38,577 nucleotides of DNA from a bacterium (GTDB lineage: Bacteria > Patescibacteriota > Minisyncoccia > Phycocordibacterales > UBA5272). The notes below the pieces were generated by a model. That model ran no database searches. It had not been told where the DNA came from and saw nothing but the letters and a program-made list of their open reading frames with translations. The stretch's first letter is position 1. Every line of letters begins with the position of its first letter. The DNA lies in the NCBI GenBank assembly GCA_023267475.1, contig JAHFND010000001.1, positions 1 to 38,577 on the forward strand. Direction: 5' to 3'. The translations under genes were made by a program, and so were the position numbers. Shown piece by piece: positions 30,708 through 38,577 of this stretch.

Positions 30708-31766
30708 ATGAACTACGATACAGAGCTCGATGATTTGATTATGACTCTTGTAAAAGAAGCAGGATCAGACCTTCACTTAACAGCTGGGTCTTTTCCAACT
30801 CTTAGAGTTTCTCGTGACCTTATTCCTCTTACTAGAAAAAAAGAATTAACAGCTGAAGACACTTTAGGATTTTTGCGCTCTATGGTTGGAGAGAAGACTT
30901 TGACTAATTTTGTTGTTAGCCAAGAATTAGATTTTTCTTATGAACACAAGAAAGAATATCGTCTGCGTGGTAATGCGTCATTCCAAAGAGGGGTGATATC
31001 TATAGCACTTCGTCTTATTCCTAAGGTTAAATCTATCGCTGAGTTAAATCTTCCTGATCAAATAATAGCTATAGCCCGTGAAAGACAAGGGTTCTTTCTA
31101 GTTGTCGGTCCAGTAGGACAAGGAAAGTCCACCACTCTTGCTTCTATGATTGGTTTGATAAATTCTGAAGCTAAGCGTCACATAGTTACTATCGAAGATC
31201 CAATAGAATTTCGTTTTGATCAAGATAAATCTCTTATTGAACAACGTGAAGTAGGAGTGGATACAAAAGATTTTAATACAGCATTAAATCATGTGTTTAG
31301 ACAGGACGCAGATGTGATCATGATAGGAGAAATGCGTGATAAAGAGACAATCGCAGCAGCAGTTACAGCAGCTGAGACAGGACACTTAGTATTTTCTACT
31401 ATTCATGCGAACTCAGCTGCTCAGACTGTAGATAGAATAATAGATAGTTTTCCTTCAGATCAGCAGGATCAGATTAGACTACAGTTAGCTTCTTCATTGA
31501 TTGGAATCTTATCGCAGAGATTAGTGCCTCGTGTATCTGGTGGTCTAATTCCTGCTTTTGAACTTCTACTTAATACTCCTGCAGTATCGAATCTTATTCG
31601 TGAACGTCGCACACATGAAATAGATGTGATTATTGAAACTGGATCACAAGATGGGATGATAGATCTCGATAGAAATCTCGCAGAATTAGTAAGAAAAGGA
31701 GAAGTTACAAAAGATGATGCAAGAAGTTTTGCACGACGTCAGAATATTTTCGATAGACTTATTTAA
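30708..31766 (+). CDS. pilT: Pilus retraction ATPase PilT
   Basis: Hexameric ATPase that depolymerises the pilus. 352 aa. N-terminus GSDLHLTAGSFP, Walker A G134-P-V-G-Q-G-K-S141 (a variant of GPTGSGKS that keeps the required G-K-S), TIEDPIEF, RQDADVIMIGEMRD, AETGHLVFSTIHANSA, and the PilT-specific hinge near SFPSDQQDQIRLQLA. Its presence implies retractile pili. Followed by pilC after 8 nt. Confidence 0.95.
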   Translation: MNYDTELDDLIMTLVKEAGSDLHLTAGSFPTLRVSRDLIPLTRKKELTAEDTLGFLRSMVGEKTLTNFVVSQELDFSYEHKKEYRLRGNASFQRGVISIALRLIPKVKSIAELNLPDQIIAIARERQGFFLVVGPVGQGKSTTLASMIGLINSEAKRHIVTIEDPIEFRFDQDKSLIEQREVGVDTKDFNTALNHVFRQDADVIMIGEMRDKETIAAAVTAAETGHLVFSTIHANSAAQTVDRIIDSFPSDQQDQIRLQLASSLIGILSQRLVPRVSGGLIPAFELLLNTPAVSNLIRERRTHEIDVIIETGSQDGMIDLDRNLAELVRKGEVTKDDARSFARRQNIFDRLI

Positions 31767-31774
31767 TAAAAGGT

Positions 31775-32992
31775 ATGCTTTTTCACTATACAGCGATACA
31801 AGGAGATGGAACAAAAGTAGAAGCAGAAGTAGATAGCTATTCTCTTGATACTGCGATAGATCTTTTACAAAAGCGTGGGCTTAGTATTGTGGATATAAAA
31901 GAAAAAGCAGATGTAACAAAGTTACAAATACTTACAGGATTTTCATTCTTTAAGCCAAAAGTACAACCAAAAGATATTGTTATTTTTTCTCGTCAGATTG
32001 CTACACTTTTTCAGGCAGGTGTCTCTGCTCTTAAAGCATTTAGATTGCTTGCATCAGAAAATGAAAGTAAAGCTCTACAAATAGAACTTACTCATGTAGC
32101 TGATGATATTGAGGCTGGAGTTTCTTTATCTGATGCGTTGGGTCGCCGTCCAGAATTATTTTCTACTTTTTATATAAATATGGTCAAAGCTGGGGAGGAA
32201 AGTGGAAAATTAAATGAGACCTTCTTATTCCTGGCTGATTATTTAGATCGCGATTATGAACTACACCAGAAAGTAAAAAAGGCTCTTACGTATCCCGCTT
32301 TCGTTATAGGTACGTTTATAGTTATTATGGTTGGAATGTTTAGTTTCGTTATCCCTAAGATGGCCGCTTTATTTGCTGATAATGACGCCACACTTCCTTT
32401 GGTTACTAGAATAGTTTTGTCTATATCAGATATATTTGTTAAGTACGGTCCTATTACATTCCCTGTGATCATAGTCGCAGGATGGTTCTTTTATAGATGG
32501 ACACAGACAGAAGATGGTATTCGTAAAGTTGATGAGTTTAAGATGAAAGTACCACTACTTAAAACTTTGTATCAAAGAATATTTTTAACACGTTTAGCAG
32601 ATAATATGAATACAATGCTTACAAGTGGCGTACCGATTGTTAAATCTATAGATATTACAGCAGCAGTCGTTGATAATTTAGTTTTCAGAGATTTGTTACT
32701 TAGAGTATCTAAAAAGGTTCAAGGAGGTACTGCTTTTTCTAAGGCTCTCTATGAAGAACCTCTTGTTCCTAATATTCTTATACAAATGGTTCATATAGGA
32801 GAAGAGACGGGGGAAATTGGTTATATTCTAAAAAATCTTGCTACGTTCTATAAACGTGAATTAGATACTAGTATAGATAGTATGATTGGTCTTATCGAGC
32901 CTGCCATGATTGTAGGGCTTGGAGTAGGAGTGGGAGTCCTTGTTTCTTCAGTGCTTTTGCCAATGTATACTCTGTCTTCTTCTATCAATTAG
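31775..32992 (+). CDS. pilC: Type IV pilus inner-membrane platform protein PilC
   Basis: 405 aa, T2SF/GspF family. Two cytosolic helical bundles with motifs FSRQIATLFQAGVSALKAFRLL and LARLADNMNTMLTSGVPIVKSI (pieces FSRQIATLFQAG and NMNTMLTSGVPI), membrane helices at about residues 170-190, 220-240 and 375-400, and the final GLIEPAMIVGLGVGVGVLV. It is the platform on which PilB and PilT act. Same transcript as pilT. Confidence 0.95.
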   Translation: MLFHYTAIQGDGTKVEAEVDSYSLDTAIDLLQKRGLSIVDIKEKADVTKLQILTGFSFFKPKVQPKDIVIFSRQIATLFQAGVSALKAFRLLASENESKALQIELTHVADDIEAGVSLSDALGRRPELFSTFYINMVKAGEESGKLNETFLFLADYLDRDYELHQKVKKALTYPAFVIGTFIVIMVGMFSFVIPKMAALFADNDATLPLVTRIVLSISDIFVKYGPITFPVIIVAGWFFYRWTQTEDGIRKVDEFKMKVPLLKTLYQRIFLTRLADNMNTMLTSGVPIVKSIDITAAVVDNLVFRDLLLRVSKKVQGGTAFSKALYEEPLVPNILIQMVHIGEETGEIGYILKNLATFYKRELDTSIDSMIGLIEPAMIVGLGVGVGVLVSSVLLPMYTLSSSIN

Positions 32993-33012
32993 TTTCTTAT
33001 CCCCATATTATC

Positions 33013-33041
33013 TTGTTATGTGTTAGTTCCGGGATTATACT
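33013..33041 (+). promoter_or_regulatory. Promoter of the major pilin gene
   Basis: TTGTTA (33013-33018), 17-nt spacer, TATACT (33036-33041). Predicted leader about 23 nt before ATG 33071. One of the better -35/-10 pairs here, consistent with high pilin expression. Confidence 0.7.
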
Positions 33042-33070
33042 TATATACATCTACTAAAAGATAGAAAATT

Positions 33071-33712
33071 ATGTCAAACACAATTATGAAAAAAGGATTA
33101 CGTGGTTTTACGCTTATTGAGCTCTTGGTGGTTATTGCTATTATTGGGCTTCTTTCCACTGTGATTGCAGCGCCAATTACCCAAGCTAGAAAAAAGGGAC
33201 GAGATGGTAAGAAAGTAGCTGACATGCGAGAAATAAACTCAGCACTTCAGCAATTCGCTGATGACAATGCTGGGACTTATCCTGATGACTTAACAGGTCT
33301 TGTTCCAAGATATTTGTCTACACTTCCTACAAATGCCGCAGCAGCAGCACTTGCTAAAGATAAGTATATGTATGTACCTTATATAGATTCTTTGGGTAGA
33401 AATGTAGGTTATCACCTAGGTGTTAAACTCGAAGCTACAAACTTAGCTCTTGGTGATGATAGAGATTGTACTGGAGCTGGTACAATATCTGCAAACGCAA
33501 AATGGTGTATCGATACGTCTGTAAGTCAAGGTGGTACAGTAACTGCTGGTGTTGGAAATGTCGGATCTACAGGTTTTGCAAATGGCGATTTACCAACAGG
33601 TACTTCTGCTTTGACTAATGACTTTTTAGGAGGAATGGATACTGCTACAACTAATTGTGGAGCAGCTATATCAGGTTCAGCAGCTGTTTGTGTATACGAT
33701 CTAACTAACTAG
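33071..33712 (+). CDS. pilA: Major type IV prepilin
   Basis: 213 aa. Prepilin signal MSNTIMKKGLRG | FTLIELLVVIAIIG with cleavage after Gly12 and conserved Glu at mature position 5 (Glu17). Then helix and a GspG-like globular domain (RKKGRDGKKVADMREINSALQQF, TYPDDLTGLVP: pieces quoted). Four cysteines (RDC, KWC, TNC, AVC) may form two disulfides. A second ATG at 33086 would shorten the leader peptide to 7 residues. The prepilin peptidase gene follows after 9 nt. Confidence 0.93.
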   Translation: MSNTIMKKGLRGFTLIELLVVIAIIGLLSTVIAAPITQARKKGRDGKKVADMREINSALQQFADDNAGTYPDDLTGLVPRYLSTLPTNAAAAALAKDKYMYVPYIDSLGRNVGYHLGVKLEATNLALGDDRDCTGAGTISANAKWCIDTSVSQGGTVTAGVGNVGSTGFANGDLPTGTSALTNDFLGGMDTATTNCGAAISGSAAVCVYDLTN

Positions 33713-33721
33713 TTTCTCTTC

Positions 33722-34495
33722 GTGTTTTACGTTCTATTCTTTATCTTTGGTGCGTCTATTGGAAGTTTTGTTCAAGTAGTTGTGACACGACTTAACGTCG
33801 CTCCTATAATAAATGGACGAAGTAAGTGCCTCTCGTGCGGAGAGGCACTTCGTGCATTTGATTTAGTTCCATTGTTTTCTTATCTTTTTTTAAAGGGTAA
33901 GTGTCGTTATTGTAATACTGCATTCGGATCATCATCGCTTTATATAGAGTTATTTTACGGGAGTATATATGTACTATTGTATAACTTTATTCTACTTGGG
34001 CAGCAGTCACTACTTGTTTCTTCTTTATGGCTTGTATATTACACATTTCTTTTTATAGTTATGGGTGTTATCGCACTTTATGATTTAAAGCATACTTATA
34101 TTCCAGTTTTTTATTTGATGGGGTATTTGGCGTTATCACTTATAATGCTTTGTTTGAGATACTTACAAGATGGAACAAGTGTTACTCTTATAGCACCACT
34201 AGTTGTTTCTATGCCATTTATGATTCTTTGGGTAGTATCACGTGGTAAGTGGCTTGGTTTTGGCGATGTGATTTTATTTTTAGGAGCGGGAGCATTTTTT
34301 GGTATAGAGCAGGGGTTAGCTGTGTTACTTATTTCGATATGGATGGGAGCTATAGTAGGAGTGGTCAGATATTTATATTTAGGTGAAGGAATAAGAAATA
34401 AATCATTACCTTTCGTACCTTTTATAATGATTGCATTTCTTCTCGTATTGTTCACAGACTTAGATATTTTTTCCCTTCTTTCATTGTTTGCTTAG
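33722..34495 (+). CDS. pilD: Prepilin leader peptidase / N-methyltransferase
   Basis: 257-aa integral membrane aspartic peptidase that cleaves and N-methylates prepilins. Conserved start GSFVQVVVTRLN, the cytosolic cysteine pair pairs C36-x2-C39 and C61-x2-C64, catalytic Asp121 (ALYDLKHTYIP) and Asp182 (GFGDV). Start codon is GTG at 33722; no in-frame ATG fits the family N-terminus. Sits between the major pilin and the minor pilins, all its likely substrates. Confidence 0.93.
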   Translation: MFYVLFFIFGASIGSFVQVVVTRLNVAPIINGRSKCLSCGEALRAFDLVPLFSYLFLKGKCRYCNTAFGSSSLYIELFYGSIYVLLYNFILLGQQSLLVSSLWLVYYTFLFIVMGVIALYDLKHTYIPVFYLMGYLALSLIMLCLRYLQDGTSVTLIAPLVVSMPFMILWVVSRGKWLGFGDVILFLGAGAFFGIEQGLAVLLISIWMGAIVGVVRYLYLGEGIRNKSLPFVPFIMIAFLLVLFTDLDIFSLLSLFA

Positions 34496-34510
34496 TGATA
34501 CTATTACCTC

Positions 34511-35170
34511 ATGGCTTCCCCCTTATTTAGTCGTGTATCAGTACGAGGTTTTACTCTAGTAGAATTGTCTATATGTCTTGCGATAATGGGGTTTATGATG
34601 GCTATTTTACTTTATAAATATCCAGAGACAGCAACACGTCTTTCTCTGGCAAATGCTACACATACTACAGCATTACTTGTTCGTGAAGCACAAGTAAGAG
34701 GGAGCGCAGTTGACTCAGTAAATAGTTCTTTGGGTGGATATGGAGTTTACATAGATCTCTCATTGCCCAATCAATTAAAATTATTTGGCGATACTGTAGA
34801 CTCTAATATAGCTAAACCTTACGGAGTCTTCGTCGGTGATGGTTTGTATCAGACTTCTCCTGTTGATGAGACGAAAGTAACAACTACATTTCCAAATGGA
34901 TATGTAGTCGCTAAAGCCTGTATCAAACCTCAAGGTCAAAATAATTTTGTTTGTAATAGTGATTATTCTCCAGTTATACAAACTTTAACTATTTCTTTCA
35001 CTCGTCCGAATCCACAGCCTACGATATACATAAATGGTTCTAAGAGTACAAATTTTTCTGCAGCATGTATAGAGCTTCATTCGCCTAGTTATCCTTTGGT
35101 TGGTCACTATCGTTCAGTTCTTGTTTATAATTCTGGTGTTATACGCACTCAAGTGATACCTTGTAATTAA
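34511..35170 (+). CDS. Minor prepilin, GspH/FimT-like
   Basis: 219 aa. Signal SVRG | FTLVELSICLAIMG with Glu at mature position 5 and cleavage after Gly13. The mature region begins LLYKYPETATRLSLANATHTTALLVREAQVRG, typical of GspH/FimT (helix then REAQxRG). C-terminal beta-rich part with paired cysteines (AACIEL, VIPCN). Likely part of the pilus initiation tip complex. Confidence 0.82.
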   Translation: MASPLFSRVSVRGFTLVELSICLAIMGFMMAILLYKYPETATRLSLANATHTTALLVREAQVRGSAVDSVNSSLGGYGVYIDLSLPNQLKLFGDTVDSNIAKPYGVFVGDGLYQTSPVDETKVTTTFPNGYVVAKACIKPQGQNNFVCNSDYSPVIQTLTISFTRPNPQPTIYINGSKSTNFSAACIELHSPSYPLVGHYRSVLVYNSGVIRTQVIPCN

Positions 35171-35172
35171 TT

Positions 35173-35811
35173 ATGAAAAGTTTTACTTATTTTAAAATAA
35201 AAAATGGATTAAGAGGATTTACTCTAGTTGAATTATTGATTAGCATGGCTATATTTACTTCTGTTATAACTATTGCAACAGGTGCTCTATTTTCAGCTCA
35301 GGCAATCAATGCAAGATTAGAACAGACACAATTAATTTTAGATGGGGTTAATCAAGCGGTTGAAGTCATGGCGCGTGATATTCGTTATGGATCGGATTTT
35401 CATTGTGATACAGTGATTCCTTCATCGTCTGTACCTTCTAACAGTGTGAGTTGTCCATATTCAAATGGTGGAAGTGTTATTGTGTTCAAGCCAGCGGTTC
35501 CACTTAGTGGTTCTACTCTTCCAGACAGCGATAGGATATCTTATTATTTATCAAATGGTGTTATATATAAAGATGAGTATAAAGAGGGGAATATATCAAA
35601 TAAGATAACTTATCAAATCACACCAAGTGATGTAAATATTTCAAACTTAAGTCTTTATGTGAATGGGGCTGAGGATACAACTAGTGGTAATCTATCTCAA
35701 CCTTTAGTTACATTAGTAGTTTATGGTCTCACAACTCCTGCTCGTAAGAATGTTCAACCAGTACAATTCACAGTGCAGACGAGTATATCAGCTCGAGCTC
35801 TTGATATTTAA
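35173..35811 (+). CDS. Minor prepilin, PilW/GspJ-like
   Basis: 212 aa. Prepilin signal GLRG | FTLVELLISMAIFTS, cleavage after Gly15, Glu20 at mature position 5. The helix continues ALFSAQAINARLEQTQLILDGVNQAVEVMARDIRYG, as in PilW/GspJ. C-terminal beta domain. Starts 2 nt after the previous stop. Confidence 0.82.
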   Translation: MKSFTYFKIKNGLRGFTLVELLISMAIFTSVITIATGALFSAQAINARLEQTQLILDGVNQAVEVMARDIRYGSDFHCDTVIPSSSVPSNSVSCPYSNGGSVIVFKPAVPLSGSTLPDSDRISYYLSNGVIYKDEYKEGNISNKITYQITPSDVNISNLSLYVNGAEDTTSGNLSQPLVTLVVYGLTTPARKNVQPVQFTVQTSISARALDI

Positions 35812-35816
35812 AATAT

Positions 35817-36491
35817 ATGAAAAATAATTTCTTTAAAAAATATAAAAGCGTAAGAGGATTTACTCTGATAGAAACACTTGTTTCAGTTCTTATTATTACT
35901 ACAGTGGTGCTTGGCCCACTTACTGTTGCTTCAAATGCTTCGGCATATGCAAGACAGACAAAAGATACAATGACTGCTGTATACCTTGCACAAGAGGCAC
36001 TAGAACTTTTACATCATCAGCAGGATTCTGTATATCTTGATTGTCAGTCTCAGACTAGTGTGAACTGTGTTCCTCTAAATGGTGAGACTCCTTCTCAAGC
36101 GGCATGGAGAATATTTAGAGATAGATTAGGGTACAATTCTAGGGGGGTATCATGTTATGTTAGTGATAGTCCATCTGGATGTGCTTATGATTTTATAGAT
36201 TTTGGGACTGATGAAACAATAAGTCCTACAAAATATTCAATCTACAGTTCATCATGTTCAACTCTCTCAATAAGTCCGAATCATACATACGTATGCTTAG
36301 GTGCTCATGGCAATGGCTTTAAATTAACTTCATTTTCTAGAAAAGTTTTAGTTAATTCTATAAAAACATTTTCTGGTGGAGATGAAGATTATAACGATGA
36401 TTTAAGAGCGACAGTAACTGTTTCTTTCAAGAGACCAAATGGTTTTACGAAAAATATAAAAGTCGTAGACTTCTTACACGCTAGAGCATAA
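35817..36491 (+). CDS. Minor prepilin, PilV/GspI-like
   Basis: 224 aa. Signal SVRG | FTLIETLVSVLIITT, cleavage after Gly14, Glu19 at mature position 5 with the IETLV form typical of PilV/GspI. Helix carries AVYLAQEALELLHHQQDS. Several cysteines in the globular part (DCQ, NCV, SCYVSDSPSGC, SSC, VCLG). 5 nt from the previous gene. Confidence 0.82.
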   Translation: MKNNFFKKYKSVRGFTLIETLVSVLIITTVVLGPLTVASNASAYARQTKDTMTAVYLAQEALELLHHQQDSVYLDCQSQTSVNCVPLNGETPSQAAWRIFRDRLGYNSRGVSCYVSDSPSGCAYDFIDFGTDETISPTKYSIYSSSCSTLSISPNHTYVCLGAHGNGFKLTSFSRKVLVNSIKTFSGGDEDYNDDLRATVTVSFKRPNGFTKNIKVVDFLHARA

Positions 36492-36492
36492 T

Positions 36493-37122
36493 ATGAAATT
36501 ATTAAAATATCTAAAACAAAAGAAAAATGAAAGAGGATTTATTTTACCCCTTACACTTCTTGTCTGTTCAATAATTTTAACTGTCGCGACAGGAATTTCT
36601 GTAATTCTTATAAAAGAATTGTATTTTTCAAAAGTCTCTCGTGATAGTCAGCTCGCTTATTATTCAGCAGATACTGCCATGATGTGTGCTGTTATGATAG
36701 ATGGAACTTACATTGATCCGTCGACGGGTTTAGGTATTTTCCCATACGGCGCTGCCACAGATCCACAGTCTGAAATGTCTGCAGTGTTGGATAAAGTAAA
36801 CTTACAGCGTCAAGAACGTAATCTCTCTAATATCTTTTTATCAGATATAAAATGCGCAACTTCTGCAATTTTTGATCAAACAATCTCTGGATTTAGTTCT
36901 GTTGCTTTTTCAAGAACTAACTCAGCAGGTCAAGTAGAGATGGGAAAGACTTCTACTTTTAATATGCGAATGGATTTAGGTGATGGTACCGTGCGTTGTG
37001 CCACAGTTCTTATATCTAAAACAGATAAATATAGACAAATTATTGCTAGAGGGTTTGCTGGATGTGATGGTCAAGCTCGTAATATTGAAAGAGCTATTAT
37101 CAATACTACAGAAGTAAAATAA
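36493..37122 (+). CDS. Minor prepilin, PilX/GspK-like (no Glu5)
   Basis: 209 aa. Signal NERG | FILPLTLLVCSIILT, cleavage after Gly15. Mature position 5 is Leu, not Glu, as in GspK-type tip subunits. Then ARDSQLAYYSADTAMMC-like helix (SQLAYYSADTAMMCAV). Gene order H-J-I-K-like matches pseudopilin tip complexes. Followed directly by element R6. Confidence 0.78.
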   Translation: MKLLKYLKQKKNERGFILPLTLLVCSIILTVATGISVILIKELYFSKVSRDSQLAYYSADTAMMCAVMIDGTYIDPSTGLGIFPYGAATDPQSEMSAVLDKVNLQRQERNLSNIFLSDIKCATSAIFDQTISGFSSVAFSRTNSAGQVEMGKTSTFNMRMDLGDGTVRCATVLISKTDKYRQIIARGFAGCDGQARNIERAIINTTEVK

Positions 37123-37123
37123 A

Positions 37124-37246
37124 TAAATTAATAAAACTTTTTATCTACTTTGTCGTCACGAAATTTTTCTCATTCAATGTAGGATTATTACATTTTCTTC
37201 AAAAAATTCCTATGCTTCGCGTATATAAAGCAGTTTTATTAATTTA
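37124..37246. repeat. Palindromic intergenic element R6
   Basis: Outer arms TAAATTAATAAAACT (37124-37138) / 37232-37246, perfect 15 bp. Left motif ATCTACTTTGTCG, right motif ATGCTTCGCGTATATAA as in R4. Apex is degenerate (AATGTA / TTACATT). Directly follows the last minor pilin gene. Confidence 0.75.
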
Positions 37247-37283
37247 CAATGAATTCTGTTTTAGCCCTTATTTACAAGTGTTT

Positions 37284-37294
37284 TATGGTATAAT
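37284..37294 (+). promoter_or_regulatory. Extended -10 promoter of ligA
   Basis: TATGGTATAAT, hexamer TATAAT at 37289-37294, 6 nt before ATG 37301; leaderless arrangement. Confidence 0.75.
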
Positions 37295-37300
37295 GTGTAA

Positions 37301-38577
<1,277 letters not shown>

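Noticed and set aside
30708..31766. PilT Walker A GPVGQGKS as a dead motif
   Set aside because: The essential Gly-Lys-Ser and spacing of the P-loop consensus are kept; it is a tolerated variant.
2537..37246. R elements as a CRISPR array
   Set aside because: Copies are kilobases apart, long and palindromic, with no regular spacers and no cas genes.

Overview
The window is AT-rich bacterial chromosome, very probably from a Candidate Phyla Radiation (Patescibacteria), Parcubacteria-like genome. This is inferred from the gene set: compact single-copy housekeeping genes; a complete monoderm-style type IV pilus locus without a secretin; a DUF192 protein; and shortened versions of usually longer proteins (ValS, MurJ, PilB). 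The standard code fits: no gene has an in-frame TGA. Yet 38 of the 39 complete genes listed stop with TAA or TAG, and the only TGA belongs to a compositionally odd GGDEF gene.

Layout. 1-300: 3' end of a DNA-3-methyladenine glycosylase. 542-9712: oligopeptidase M3, typA, DUF192 protein, rnpB (minus), murJ-lepA, a 36-aa membrane peptide, an FtsB/DivIC-like protein and a glutaredoxin. 9719-11021: tRNA-Phe with an elaborate palindromic 3' flank, tRNA-Arg and two small hypothetical genes. 11055-13830 (minus): Hsp20 and a short valyl-tRNA synthetase. 13894-18933: a SET-domain methyltransferase, a 26-aa lysine-rich peptide, secA and murF. 18979-20841: GGDEF cyclase, tRNA-Glu, a secreted lysozyme-like protein behind a structured leader, and a 45-aa Trp-rich peptide. 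20888-25966: mscL, an MBOAT/SGNH acylation pair, two tRNA-Ser genes, two unknown genes and comF. 26021-37122: the pilus locus pilM-N-O-P-like-B, pilT-C, major pilin, pilD and four minor pilins. 37301-end: ligA, cut by the window edge.

Expression signals are uniform. Many genes have an extended -10 box (TATGnTAnAAT or TGnTATACT) 6-9 nt before the ATG and no Shine-Dalgarno site, so the mRNAs should be nearly leaderless. A few small or odd genes (20704, 10563, GGDEF) instead carry a clear Shine-Dalgarno site, which suggests a different origin.

The most interesting structure is not protein coding. Six intergenic palindromic elements of about 110-130 bp share a GTAC...GTAC apex and nested stems, while their outermost arms are locus specific. 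A second palindrome type lies 3' of tRNA-Phe and tRNA-Ser, inside partial copies of the T-arm of that same tRNA, like a mini-element inserted into a tRNA T-loop. A SET methyltransferase next to a lysine-rich histone-H1-like peptide is a second candidate for an undescribed system.
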